Assembly: GCA_007644065.1 (NCBI GenBank)
Contig: VJWN01000018.1
Span: forward strand, 620,001-684,000
Origin: Margaritispora aquatica
Lineage: Eukaryota > Ascomycota > Leotiomycetes > Helotiales > Discinellaceae
Reading direction: 5' to 3'
DNA length: 64,000 bases
How positions within the stretch are numbered: the first letter of the stretch is position 1; each line of letters starts with the position of its first letter. The notes below the pieces were generated by a model that worked only from the letters and a program-made list of their open reading frames with translations, searched no databases and was not told the DNA's origin. Made by a program: the position numbers and the translations under genes. Of the stretch, positions 11,668 to 23,061 are shown piece after piece.

Positions 11668-14600
11668 TCAAGAGTTATACAATTCCCTAAACGCACTCTG
11701 TTTACTCAAAAGAGCTTGAGGAGAATCGAACTCCTTGAGCTCGCCAGCACTCAACAGGGCAATCTTGTCAAAGTCCAAAATGGTGTCCAGACGATGCGCA
11801 ACAGCAATGATCGTGCAGTCGCTAAACTCCTCTCGAATAACTTGCTGCATTAACTCATCGGATTTGGTGTCGACACTACTCGTTGCCTCGTCTAAAATAA
11901 CAACTTTACTGCGTCTCAATATAGCTCTCGCGAGACAGAAGAGCTGTCTCTGACCATGTGAGAAGTACTCAGTATCTAGAATGGTATCTAGACCTCCTTT
12001 GTTGCGCACCAAATCCCAGAGATGCACCTTTTGAATCGCGGTAATGATGGCATCGTCGGTGTGCTGCTGGTAAGGATCTGCATTTGCACGAATGCTACCA
12101 CGGATAAAGAATGGTTCTTGTGGTATAGCGTTCAGCCTAGAGCGAACCACCTCTCGTGGAAGCTTAGTGATATCAATGCCATCAATCGTGATGGAACTCC
12201 CCTCGGCCACTTCGAGCATTCGAAAGAGCGTGGTGATCAAAGAGCTCTTGCCACTGCCACTGCGACCACAGATCCCTATTTTCTGGCCAGCACTGATTGA
12301 CATGCTAAGGTTCTTGATGACAAAATTAGAGTCATCGTTGTACGAAGCGCAAACGTTCTTGAAATCAATCTTGCCATATGCTGGCCAACTCTCGGGAACA
12401 CTCTCGTTCTCGATTGCTCGGTGTTCATTCGCTGTGTCTTTTTCGAAGTTCATGAGACGCGATATCGCGCCCAGTGAAGTCTCGAGTTGAGTCCAATTCT
12501 TGATGATTAGGGCGAGTGATTGATTGAAACCCATGACGTTTAGCAAAGCGAGACCAACGAATCCAGGACTGATTTCTGTTCTCTGTGGTATAAATTTAGC
12601 ACCAGTCAGTGTAGATCAACAAAGAAACTTACAAGCTTGACTACAAGAGCCATCAGAATAACGGCCAGAGCCATGACCATAAGGTCGAGAATCAAGCCTA
12701 GCCAGCGCTGAATACAGAAAAGAAGATAATATGGCTTCTGAGACTTGTCGAGGAGATTATTATTTTGATCCTAGGCTAGTTAGCGCCGTGGTACACATAG
12801 TGGACAAGCAGTAGCTCATGATGTCTTAAATATGCACTTCTGACCTGCACATTGCAACACTCGCTGCGTGGCGTCAATTGTCGCTTACCTCGAAGTTCTC
12901 TCCCCACCCAAAAGCTCTGATCGTGACCAAGCCGCTCAAACTCTCAATGAAATGCGAATACAAAGGTGATTTAGCCTCAAGATCAAGAATACGAATTTGT
13001 CTAGAAGTCCTGAGATAGTATTTCTGTAATGCTGTGCTGTGTTAGCTATGCTCAACAATTCCAGTATGATCAACTCACTCCATACAGCCAAGCAAACTGC
13101 TGGAAGAACACAAGCAAAGTAGCCTGCACTGATAGACATCAGTGCAGCAGACATGATTGCAGTAATAGTAGCATAGAAGAAATCAACCAGACTATAAGGC
13201 AGCTGTTGACAGTCAACATATATTCTACAATCTACCACATCTAAGATTTACCTCTGTGTCAATGATAGTCATATCTTGACTAAATCTGTTGGTAATAGTA
13301 CCCGTGTCTGTTTTGGTAAAGAATACAAGTGGGGCATTCATAACCGTAGAGAGCAGTCTTTCGTGTAGGATCTTTGCGCTTCGAGGAACCATGTTGAAAG
13401 CGAGCTGGGCAATACTTCCAGCAATTCCAAGCATAGCCAACCCTGTCAACATTCCATAGATACCCACATAGAAACTATTGACTGAGTTTCCGCGAGCGTC
13501 GATATCGCGCGTCCAGTAGGTGATCAAAAACTCACTCATCTGTGTGCTGTATCAGTAGAGCTCGTACATAGTGTATAGAATGCAGCCAAGATGAAATCGC
13601 GCAACGTCAGACGAATCAACGAGATCGTGTTCGACATACCTTGGATGAGACACCAAACAGCATACAGAGGCCCCAGAAGACAGACGTGCTTCCCCACCCA
13701 ATGGAAGCAAAATAGTACTTATATACGGACAAATCACCTGTCTGACGAGAAACATCCGCCCCGACTAACTCTGCGAGCTCTGCTTCCAGTACTAGAGGTT
13801 TAGCTGCATCTGCTGCAGGAGGCTCAGTAGTGAATCCATCTCCTTGGGTCTTAGAGCGAGCTGCTAGACTCTGAACATAGCCTTGAGCAGATCTCAAGTG
13901 CTCAAACGAGCCCTGCTCCACAATCTTGCCAGCTGCCTCGAGTGCGATAATATGATCCGCATAGCTCAGGCGTGAAACAGCATGAGTGGCTATCAACACG
14001 GTTGTTCCAGCTCGTCTCAAGAGCCCGTTCTTGCCCAGGAGGCTATTGCAAATGTGTTCCTCTATCGAAGCATGAAAATTAGTAGGGGTCTCGGTTATTT
14101 GAAGAAGTGAACTCTTAAACGATCAAGATTTGTGCTCAAGGTAAGGACTTACCAGATTCAGCATCCAAGCCAGAAAACACATCGTCCAGGATGACAAACT
14201 CCTTCTTTGCATATACGGCTCTCGCAAGAGCCAATCTTTGCTTTTGTCCTCCACTCAAGGATATTCCCGCACTACCTACTTGTGTTGCTGAACATTGTCA
14301 GACACCTTTTTATCTAATATTGATGAGATTGCACTGACCGTGACCCCTTGGGAGAATTGCGATATCAGACAGTAGCGCACAAGAATAGACAACCTGGTTG
14401 TACCACGGCTCGTCAAATGCTGAAATGCCAAGAATATTTTCCTTTATCGTCCCATTTCTCACCCATGGAGTCTACAGTAGAAGGTTCGTCAGCATATACG
14501 CTTAAAACAGTAACTAAATCTTTCCTCATGCCTCACTATCTCGAGTATCTTCGCATACAGTATACGAATGACCAAGAAGACACGATTAGACATACCTGAT

Positions 14601-17238
14601 CCACAAACGCGATCCCCGAAGCATTTGAGTAGATAAAGCCTTCAGATGATGGCGTTTCACCAAGCAAACCTTTCAGAAGCGTACTCTTTCCACAACCTAC
14701 AGGCCCAATCAGGAAACAGAGCTGGCCTCGCTGAATTTCGAAAGTCAAATTCCGAACCACAGATTCTGATGCTGCTGTCCACGAAAAGCTAGCGTCTTGT
14801 GCACTGATCATGGCTAAATTTTGACCTAAGCTTGACGTTTCTTTCTTGATGTTACTCATCTCAATTCCGGAGCTAAAGTCTACAGTGGTCAAATTGGTGT
14901 TGGAGCTATCAGAGCTAAGTAATGGAAGTCGATGATCCCTTCGAACATCAGATCTCAGGAATGATCCGATGCGTGCGTAACATGCTAATGCGGCCATGAG
15001 CATCTTTCGCGATGTTAGTATGCGTACAATATAGATCCAGATTGCATCAAAAGAAATGCTGCTCGACATGCAAACTGCAAAAGTATGCCCCCAGAGCGCA
15101 CCCCGAAAAGTTTCCCTGCAACGAAAGGCACAGCAAGACTTTAAAAGAGATTGACTTACCGGTAAAGCTGATATAAATGTATTCATAGGTGAAGCGAGAA
15201 GGGAAATAAGCGAGAGAGCCGTGTAAGCGGAAGCTGTATTGAGTGTCTGGCCTGTACTACCGGCCACAATCACAAAAAGAACGAATGTAGCTAGAGGCGC
15301 AAATACAGTTGTACTGTTTCCTAGGATGTGTTAGTTCGTGGGCTTGACAAAACTGAAGGTATTCCTCTGTTGCTCAGGAATAGAATTCTGTGGTTAGTAC
15401 GAAGTAGAAAGAGACCTTACCGAGCATAACCCTTAAACACAAGAGCCGTCTGAAATGAGTGGATAAACGGACCTCGGCCACACGAAGTAGCTGAACAACA
15501 TTGGTCAGTACTCCGGTGAACCCAAGCATCTTGACTGGCTTCATTGAGGCAAGCATCGAGGCTGTAACATCAATTCTAGTTTGTATTCCCTCAATCCAGT
15601 GTTTCTGAGCACGACCCATAGCTTTTGCCATTGACAGAATGCCTATCATTGAACCGAATGCCACAATAGCAGGAGCCAAAAACGCTAGTCCTAGCTGACG
15701 ATTCAGAAGCCATAAAGCTATGGCAAGCTCGATTGGAACAGCCCATAGCTCGTGAATAGGTACCATGCCCTCACATATAGTCTCTGAGAACCATACTTAG
15801 CATCTCGGTAGTACGGAGGGATGTTTGGGTTATTTACCAGTATCATTTGACATGAGTGTTAACGCTGCTGACTCATCGAGCGCTGTAATGCTCAACTCGA
15901 GTGTTTTTGCGTAGACGAGAGTTACAAGTGTCCCGCGTGTTGCAGTCACAAAGCGATAGCATAAGTGATAATATGTGCCGTTCGCAATGGCAAGTCCGAG
16001 GAAGACAAGGCCGAATGCCCCTGTTAGACCCCAACCGGTACTATCTGGTTCATTTGGATTGTTTGCGAATTCGACAGTTCGAGTTAACAGAAAAGGTTGA
16101 GCATATCGAAATCCAATGAGTGCAATACGTGGGAATACACAGTATAAACAGGCTGCCCAATTCGATCTCACTGCGCACAAAAACATCGCCAAGGAATCGG
16201 ATTCGATATGCTTGGCTTTCTCCCAAGACTTTTGAGCTTGACTCAATAGGACTCTCGAGGTCATCTCTTCGTCAATGGGATACAAATCCTCGTTGGACAA
16301 GACACGGTTAAAACCGGTTGTCATGAGTTTGTTCAACCAGAAGAAAAAAGACCTTCAAAGTGTTAGTCACTGCATGCTTTCGACTTCAAAAGACTAAAAT
16401 TTGGAAACATACCGGCTGTAAATACCACTTGTTGCCTCAGGTGAAGCATTTTGGTATCGAGCAAGCAGAATTCCTCTTTTTTCCATGGCTTCTGTCAAAA
16501 GAATCATGAATTTCATAGCTACCGCGCTGCTGAATAGGGCAGCGTATGGTCGTGTAGCGCCCATAGCCCAGAGACTACGTGACCGAGCAACATCGAAAGG
16601 AATGGTTAATAACAAATACACATTGATCAATGCTGATGGCCTAATTGAGCGGCTATTTTCATTGTTAGAAAGAGTTTAGAGGGCAGAAAGTTGTCTTGCC
16701 GCCTCGCTCTGGCATGTAGTACAAGAAGATGGCAGCATATCGAGTGGGCTCTCATGGTATGCATATTTTGATATACCATTTGATGAACTCTGTGATGCTA
16801 ACTTTACTTAATATGAAAACAAATATACGAACCTATGCTCAACATGAGAAAGTAAACATAATCCTAATGCATCAAGAACGGCTAAGGTGGACGCCGTAAG
16901 CGATGCTGGTGTTCTAAACACAGGTATCGTGGACTGATATACCAAAATTGCGGTCTGAAGGCATGCAAACACGAGCAGGAAAAGCTACAGGTTTGTTAGA
17001 TAGTGCAATGAATAATGGTTCTTTCGCCTACGATTTTGTTCTCGTAAAGTAAACTTTTAGTAACTTTTCGTGTTGCTCCTCTCAAGTAAAATAAACGAAT
17101 TGGAAGTAAGAGGAGGAGCAGGACCGATGGAGCAATTGATAAGATAGTTTCTTCAAAGAGCAGAGTGAAGTCAAACTCCCCTGGCATAGTAGGACCAAAT
17201 GAGCCAAGGGAATACTTGAGAGTAGAATTGGACGCCAT
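11668..17238 (-). CDS. ABCC-type full-length ABC transporter (MRP/multidrug-like)
   Basis: Fifteen exons with consistent phases give about 1442 aa: 17238..17032, 16984..16833, 16652..16413, 16352..15838, 15783..15421, 15320..15160, 15003..14596, 14471..14339, 14287..14153, 14061..13640, 13539..13252, 13202..13086, 13023..12889, 12770..12633, 12582..11668. The order is TMD0-like N-terminus, TMD1, NBD1, TMD2, NBD2. NBD1 has Walker [10 protein letters not shown] (about 646-654), signature LSGGQKQR and Walker B VILDDVF, with Asp where a catalytic Glu is usual, as is common in ABCC proteins. NBD2 has Walker [10 protein letters not shown] (about 1244), signature FSHGQRQ instead of the usual LSVGQRQ or LSHGQRQ, and Walker [13 protein letters not shown]. 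The family exports conjugates, drugs or metabolites at the plasma membrane or vacuole; the substrate is unknown. No biosynthetic cluster surrounds it, which argues against a dedicated secondary-metabolite exporter. Confidence 0.9.
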
Positions 17239-18038
17239 GTTGATTAACTTGTAAGATCTCAGAGCATAAGAGGTAAAAGAGTCATCGGTTTCCGTTTTGG
17301 ATATGCTCTTCCTCGCTTGAGGTGCAAAGGCATCTAGAGATATACTTTGTGTAAGTAAGGAAGTACACAGGTAAGTTAAAAGTACACGCAGGTGAACGCG
17401 TCAAAAGAATAGGCAATTCTTTAAGAGAGCTTTCAAGGACTTCGAAAGACTCATATTCCGTACCCACTTCAGATCGAGTCCAACACTATTCACCTAGTGA
17501 GCTTCCTATCGTGGACGCTTGCCCCTCCTCCACATATGCTTTTCTGTTTTCTCTATCAGCACCAATGCACCACCGTCAAAGCATTATTCTAATTCGTGCG
17601 AGACCGATTACAAGTGGCACAGTAGCACATCCTAGCTCTGGGAAAACAGCGCCATCGAAAGCGCTTGAATTTAAGGCCTTGATGATCCTTACTGGGTATT
17701 GCGCCCAACAATGGCTGCCTACACAGTCCCCGCATACTCAGAAATCGTCACCATTTTTCACGGAGTTCGAAAGCATATATGATATCAAAAACGAAAGCAA
17801 CGAACGGAGTTCGTGGTTAAGATGAAGAGAAGAAGTCGGTGTTCGTCTAGGCCGACTTTCCTTGAAAATCCCGGATGTGGTCTGCCGTCATCACCAACCT
17901 CACAAGACAAGCCACAAGTGTTGCACTGTCTAACCCAGCATTGAAGTCTGGGGATAGCTTCAACCGCAGGACGGTGGTCCAATCGACTCGTTTTGCATAT
18001 TCAACTCTCATGCTGAGGACCTTGCACTCAATATCCCA
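17239..18038. other. Divergent intergenic region (ABC transporter / PI-PLC-like)
   Basis: About 800 bp between two head-to-head genes. It presumably holds both promoters; no specific site was recognised. Confidence 0.5.
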
Positions 18039-19451
18039 ATGGCAGAAACACCGCTTACAATCCGTAACCTCACTTCCACTCCAATCGAGCTAAAGCTACT
18101 TGAACGCTTCGATGCACCGCAGACGTCTCCCAACCCAGGCAGCTTTGCCAACATAACCAAGACGTTCACTGGATTCATAAGCAAGTCGCCCACCTCTCCA
18201 GAACTGGCTGCCAAATCCGCGAGCTTCACGAACCAGGAAATATCCCTACCCATTGGGCCTTTCGAGACCAAAATCACAGACATACCATCCAATGGCAAGG
18301 AAGTGCTACGGTTAACCTTCGAGGCAGATAGCCAGAGATATAGACTCGATACACCAACGCCGTCTTCGAGGTCAACGGTGCTCACGCCTCTATCTTCCAA
18401 TCCTCGATTCGAGTTTACTGCCGTACATCTGCAAGATGCGTCACATCTTGCCTTGTATTCGACTGCGAAACTGGAGTCATGGATGAGCAAGATTAAGGAC
18501 GAGACACCGCTGTCTCTGCTAAGTATTCCGGGAACACACAATTCGCCTACATATCATGTCGCTCTTCCTTCGGTGAGGTGTCAATCAGTCAGTGTCAAGG
18601 AGCAATTGGAAAACGGGGTGCGGTTTTTGGATATCCGAGTCCAGCCAGAGCATCCATCTGATCCCACAAAAGATGGACTGATATTGGTTCACAGTGCATT
18701 CCCCGTATCACTCACAGGAGCCAAGTACTTCCGAGTTCTTATGGATAAGGTATTTGCATTTCTAGACGCCAATCCTAGCGAGACGGTCATCATATCCGTG
18801 AAGCGTGAAGGCATAGGGAGATCAACGGATCAACAGCTGAGCAAGATTCTACACGACCACTATGCTACAGATCCCAACCGTTGGTTTACTACGAATAGGC
18901 TACCTACACTGGGAGAAACCCGCAACAAGGTGGTATTGATACGGCGGTTTGCCATTGACGACTCGCTAAAGAGTATAGATGGCGGAGCAGGCTTCGCAAT
19001 TGATGCGGAGTCCTGGCCAGACAACTGCGCCGATGGAGTCTGCTCCAGTGGTGAGATCCGAGTGCAGGATTTCTACGAGGTAGTCGAAAATGTGAACATC
19101 GAGAAGAAGATCATGTATTCCACAGACCAGCTTGAGAGATCTGCTCAAACGGTTGTACCTAGCGTACCAGAAGGTCAGGCTGCTCCAGAGGCAGTTAAGT
19201 TCCCGTTTTTCATGAATTTCCTGAGCGCTTCGAACTTCTGGAGAGCCAATTGCTGGCCTGATAGGATTGCTGCAAAGGTTAATCCCGTGGTTGTTGCGCA
19301 CCTGTGCAGACATCATAACGAAGCCAGCACTGGGAAACCAGTAGGTGATGGCAGTACCGGCATTGTGGTCTGCGATTGGGTTGGACATGGAGGAGATTGG
19401 GATCTCGTAAGGTGTATTGTTGGTATGAATGCTAGACTTGAGTTAAAATAG
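18039..19451 (+). CDS. PI-PLC X-domain-like phosphodiesterase
   Basis: A single-exon gene of 470 aa with start context CCCAATGG. The region after about residue 145 matches the bacterial-type phosphatidylinositol-specific phospholipase C fold. The block SIPGTHNS carries a candidate catalytic His (H167), and LILVHSAF carries a second (H218); their 51-residue spacing matches the two His of bacterial PI-PLC. Other family blocks are NGVRFLDIRVQ, ETVIISVKREG and NKVVLIRRF. The first about 140 residues look like a beta-rich fungal extension. There is no signal peptide or transmembrane segment, so a cytosolic location is inferred. The expected reaction is cleavage of phosphatidylinositol or GPI-type lipids without calcium, but activity is untested. 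Its 3' end lies 117 bp from the convergent uL10m gene. Confidence 0.85.
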   Translation: MAETPLTIRNLTSTPIELKLLERFDAPQTSPNPGSFANITKTFTGFISKSPTSPELAAKSASFTNQEISLPIGPFETKITDIPSNGKEVLRLTFEADSQRYRLDTPTPSSRSTVLTPLSSNPRFEFTAVHLQDASHLALYSTAKLESWMSKIKDETPLSLLSIPGTHNSPTYHVALPSVRCQSVSVKEQLENGVRFLDIRVQPEHPSDPTKDGLILVHSAFPVSLTGAKYFRVLMDKVFAFLDANPSETVIISVKREGIGRSTDQQLSKILHDHYATDPNRWFTTNRLPTLGETRNKVVLIRRFAIDDSLKSIDGGAGFAIDAESWPDNCADGVCSSGEIRVQDFYEVVENVNIEKKIMYSTDQLERSAQTVVPSVPEGQAAPEAVKFPFFMNFLSASNFWRANCWPDRIAAKVNPVVVAHLCRHHNEASTGKPVGDGSTGIVVCDWVGHGGDWDLVRCIVGMNARLELK

Positions 19452-19568
19452 AGTCAGAGATGAGGTCATTTCGAACCGTTAGAGAGAGTAGAATACTTGT
19501 ACAGTCATATATTTTAGATGTACATATAGAATACAGTGTGTCAATACCTTTCTGACCCTTTGGTTCTT

Positions 19569-20582
19569 CTATTTTGGTGTCTCCTCTTTCTCCTTTCCTT
19601 CATCCTCCATCATAGTCCTCCTACTCTCAACAGTAAAATACAGATTCTTCGCTGCGCTCTCCAAGGTATTCGTGACACCCGCTCCAATAGCTTGCAACAT
19701 GCCCACCAACTGTCCGCGCAAGCCCTCCAAACCACCTTGAAGACTGCCGACCCATTTCGCACCATCCACATCAAACACCCTGCCTTCAACTCTTGCTCCA
19801 AGAAGAATCAACTTCTGCAAACCAGTTTGCACTGGCGGATCATGCCATCCCGGATTGGCTCGTCTTGTAGGTGCAGGGAATTGGGGCGCACTAGGAGCTA
19901 GATGCGATATCACAGCTTTCATATGCTGTGGGGAAACGTTGGGGAATGTGACAACCATGAGCGGTCCAGCCAAGAGGGGAGCCAGAGCATGAGTTGTTCG
20001 AGCCTCAGAGGCTGCTTGGTGAGCTGCCTTGGAGAGCGTATGTGTGAGATTGTCTCCCCCAACTGCTGGGATAGATGCAGAAGATGGTGCAGCTGGGTCC
20101 GCTGAATTCAGAGTTGGGACAGCATCCGGCTTGTAGTATTCCACCACTCTCAATGCCGCGCCGAAGATACCAGTCTGGATGATCTGGATCTTGACTGCTT
20201 GTGCTAACGGCTCAGCAGCAAAACCCTCTGCAGCTCTCGCCTCATCTACCTTCTGGAGAGCCTTGTGAAGCTCTCGCCTGATCGCAACCCATTCGTTTGA
20301 TTTGAGGTTGTTGTGTTGGAAAAGGAGCATCAGAGGTGTCGAGCGCAGGAGAGACGCATACTGGCGCAGCAATTGGGATTTGCGGAACTCAGGAGGCTTA
20401 TAGGAAGGCGGCTGTGTGGCAGGATATCGAATGGCCACCGGGGAGGATTGGGTCATTTGCTCGGGGGTAGCAGCTGGTGTGAAAGCTGCTGCTGTGGCAT
20501 ACTGACGCTCAACTCGAAGAGGTCGTTTACATCGTAGAATAGATGCTATTGCCCTCGAGGGCGGTTGTATCCGTGGTGGCAT
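19569..20582 (-). CDS. MRPL11: Mitochondrial large-subunit ribosomal protein uL10m
   Basis: One coding exon of 337 aa. The N-terminus (MPPRIQPPSRAIASILRCKR) is rich in Arg and Ser without acids, a typical mitochondrial presequence. The block RKSQLLRQYASLLRSTPLML followed by FQHNNLKSNEWVAIRREL fits the L10 fold of the stalk base, which binds L12 proteins on the mitoribosome. A long Ala/Pro-rich insertion and a Lys/Glu-rich tail are typical of the fungal version. A 55-bp 5'UTR intron (20637..20583, donor GTAAGA, branch TCTAAC, acceptor CTCAG) ends exactly at the base before the ATG, which supports this start over upstream non-ATG codons. It shares a 322-bp divergent region with trp4. Confidence 0.82.
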   Translation of the reverse strand: MPPRIQPPSRAIASILRCKRPLRVERQYATAAAFTPAATPEQMTQSSPVAIRYPATQPPSYKPPEFRKSQLLRQYASLLRSTPLMLLFQHNNLKSNEWVAIRRELHKALQKVDEARAAEGFAAEPLAQAVKIQIIQTGIFGAALRVVEYYKPDAVPTLNSADPAAPSSASIPAVGGDNLTHTLSKAAHQAASEARTTHALAPLLAGPLMVVTFPNVSPQHMKAVISHLAPSAPQFPAPTRRANPGWHDPPVQTGLQKLILLGARVEGRVFDVDGAKWVGSLQGGLEGLRGQLVGMLQAIGAGVTNTLESAAKNLYFTVESRRTMMEDEGKEKEETPK

Positions 20583-20904
20583 CTGAGTATTGTTAGATTT
20601 ACTCACCAGTAGGAATAGGTGAACTGGGCTTTCTTACGTTGAGAGTTCGTTGGTCGTAACTTCTCCAGGTGTTAACCTCTTTGGTCTGGAAATCGAGCTC
20701 GAAAAGTTCCAAAGTAGACTAGCGCGAGATGAACTTATTGCGGCCTGAATGCGTTCTATACCAACAAGGCACTCATTTATCCGAACTCACAGTTATCACC
20801 AGCGTAGTGAGTCAGTAACCTCGCGAAAACATTTCGCAATCATTCCTTTATTTTTATTCATTCTTTAACATCACCAATCCATTGCAGTCAAGTGCTCGTG
20901 CGAA
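20583..20904. promoter_or_regulatory. Divergent promoter region uL10m / trp4
   Basis: A 322-bp gap between head-to-head start codons. The uL10m side contains a 55-bp 5'UTR intron. No specific factor site is claimed. Confidence 0.5.
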
Positions 20905-22210
20905 ATGGCATCCACAGAAGTTGAGCCTAGTGCTCCACTGAATATCTCAATCACACCACTTCTCAAGAGACTCTGGCCCTCACCTGAAGCTAGCAAAGTC
21001 AATGCTGAGGAGATAGCTTTGGCAATTGCTCATATTTTTACCGATCAATTGTCACCCGTTCAGACAGGAGCACTTCTAACATGTTTGCACTTTACGGGAT
21101 GGGATCGGAGAGCAGACGTGATCGCCAAGTGTGCGGAAGCGATGAGAGAAGCAGCGTCAAAGATAGACAAAGTTGAATTAGAGAGAGTTGTTGAAAGGCA
21201 CGGCAGGTCCGAAGGAGACTATCACGGAGGCCTGGTAAGTTCACTTTCAGGTTATATTATGGGAATTTCACTGAAGTCTTGGACAGTGTGACATCGTCGG
21301 GACTGGTGGTGATTCACACCACACTTTTAATATTTCTACCACCTCGTCAATTTTAGCATCATCTTTGCTCCTCCTCAGCAAGCATGGAAACAAAGCTTCT
21401 ACCTCGAAGTCAGGCTCCGCTGATTTGCTCAATTGCACGTTACCAGTTGCTCCCAATTTGATGGCAGTCACACCTCAAACTCTGTCAAAAATCTACGAGA
21501 AGAGCAACTATGCTTTCCTTTATGCTCCAGTATTCCATCCTGGCATGAAGTACGTCGCTCCAATTCGAAAGGAGCTTGGTTGGAGAACAATCTTCAATCT
21601 ACTTGGCCCACTTTCTAATCCCGTGGAAGGTAACATCGAAGCTCGGCTACTAGGAGTTGCACGCAGAGACATTGGACCTGTCTTTGCTGAAGCTTTGAGG
21701 ATGAGTGGAGCTAGAAAGGCTATGGTGGTTTGCGGTGAGGAGGATCTTGATGAGATCAGTTGTGCAGGCAAAAGTTACTGCTGGAGATTGGTCGATCGAT
21801 CGACACATGATGGCAATTCAGCCAGCGATGTTGATATCGAAAGCTTCAAATTATGCGCTGCCGACTTTGGTCTTCCATCCCATGAGCTAGCGGATGTCTC
21901 GCCTGGAAAAGAACCTCATGAGAACGCCGTGATTTTGACCAAGCTGCTGCAAAACCAGCTTCCAAAGGATGACCCAATCTTTCACTTCGTTCTCATGAAT
22001 ACTGCAGCCTTGTTCGTCGTATCAGGTATCTGTGAAGCGGACACAAGTGACATGGGTCACGGCGATGATGGTAAAGTCATCACGGAACGAGGGCCTGGAG
22101 GTGGAAGATGGAAAGAAGGCGTTAGGAGAGCTAGATGGGCTGTTGAGAGTGGCGAGGCCTGGAGGCAATGGAGTCAGTTTGTCGAAGTTAGCAACAGCTT
22201 CAGCATCTGA
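20905..22210 (+). CDS. trp4: Anthranilate phosphoribosyltransferase
   Basis: Exons 20905..21234 and 21287..22210 give 417 aa. The 52-bp intron (donor GTAAGT, acceptor ACAG) falls just before the PRPP-binding loop. The enzyme transfers the phosphoribosyl group of PRPP to anthranilate, the second step from chorismate to tryptophan, in the cytosol. Visible motifs are the glycine-rich loop GTGGDSHHTFNIST, the block KHGNKASTSKSGSADLL and NLLGPLSNPV. The length is somewhat above bacterial TrpD because of an insertion near residues 255-300, usual in fungi. The next gene downstream is unrelated, so there is no tryptophan cluster. Confidence 0.93.
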
Positions 22211-23061
22211 GGCATCTCATGTTGAGCTTCGGATTCAACTTTGAAGTTCTCGGTAATTTTCTTGTATAAAGATAGAAGGCGAGCGCAGAGTTAGGTTCCG
22301 GGCGTTGAGGTTGCGTTGAGGCTACAGGATATTGAGGACGGGACTAGAGGGAAAAAGTATCAGCATCAGCATGAGGCATGGATTAAATCTGCTTTTCAAT
22401 ATTCCTTGAAAATAGTCTCTATCACGGACAGCATGAAGTTCATCATAATATTATGGAGTTTTATCAATTTCAATCGGCCTTTGACGGTCCGGTATCGCAT
22501 CTCATCCCCCCGACTTGAGATCTCGTACCTGAATGCAACGACGGCACAGAAATTTCTTGAAACAGCGTCAGCGTCTTTAACTACAGTATACCCGTCCGAC
22601 GCCTAGATTGGACACGGAGGAGTCCCCAGCCATCGCCTCGGTTGGAGAGGAGCTCGGTACAAGTGACGATGTTCGTGTGACAACAATATTGTCCCGAGCT
22701 GAGAGCAAGATATCCCACTTCTCTATCCTTCCTTCGGTGGAATTTAGTTATTCCATTCCTGTAAGTATGTATTTTCCCATAGTACATGAAAGTTCTTCTT
22801 CTTGTCCTTTCGAACTTCGATTTTGAATCACTGTGTAAGTAAAGTACGTTTTCTACTGCCAAACTGCTCGAACGTTCCTTCCATTTCATCCACTGGTTAC
22901 CCAGAAGCTTATCGTCTCTTTTAAGTCGAACGCGGGGCACATTTTACCCCACCATCACTACTCTCCAAACCAACAAACTACCTAACTACCTCACTACCTC
23001 TCAACCACTACACGTTTTCTCGAGCCGAAACCTGAGCAACCGCTCTTCTCATCTCGTAACA
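22211..23061. other. Intergenic, promoter side of the dehydrogenase
   Basis: About 850 bp. The last 130 bp are rich in CT and CA (pyrimidine-rich leader with ACTACCTCAC repeats), typical of a fungal core promoter and 5'UTR. No gene was seen. Confidence 0.5.

Noticed and set aside
13024..13078. GTGAGT donor for the ABC transporter intron after TGG
   Set aside because: Breaks the reading frame; the GTATGG donor seven bases earlier restores KYYLRTSRQ.
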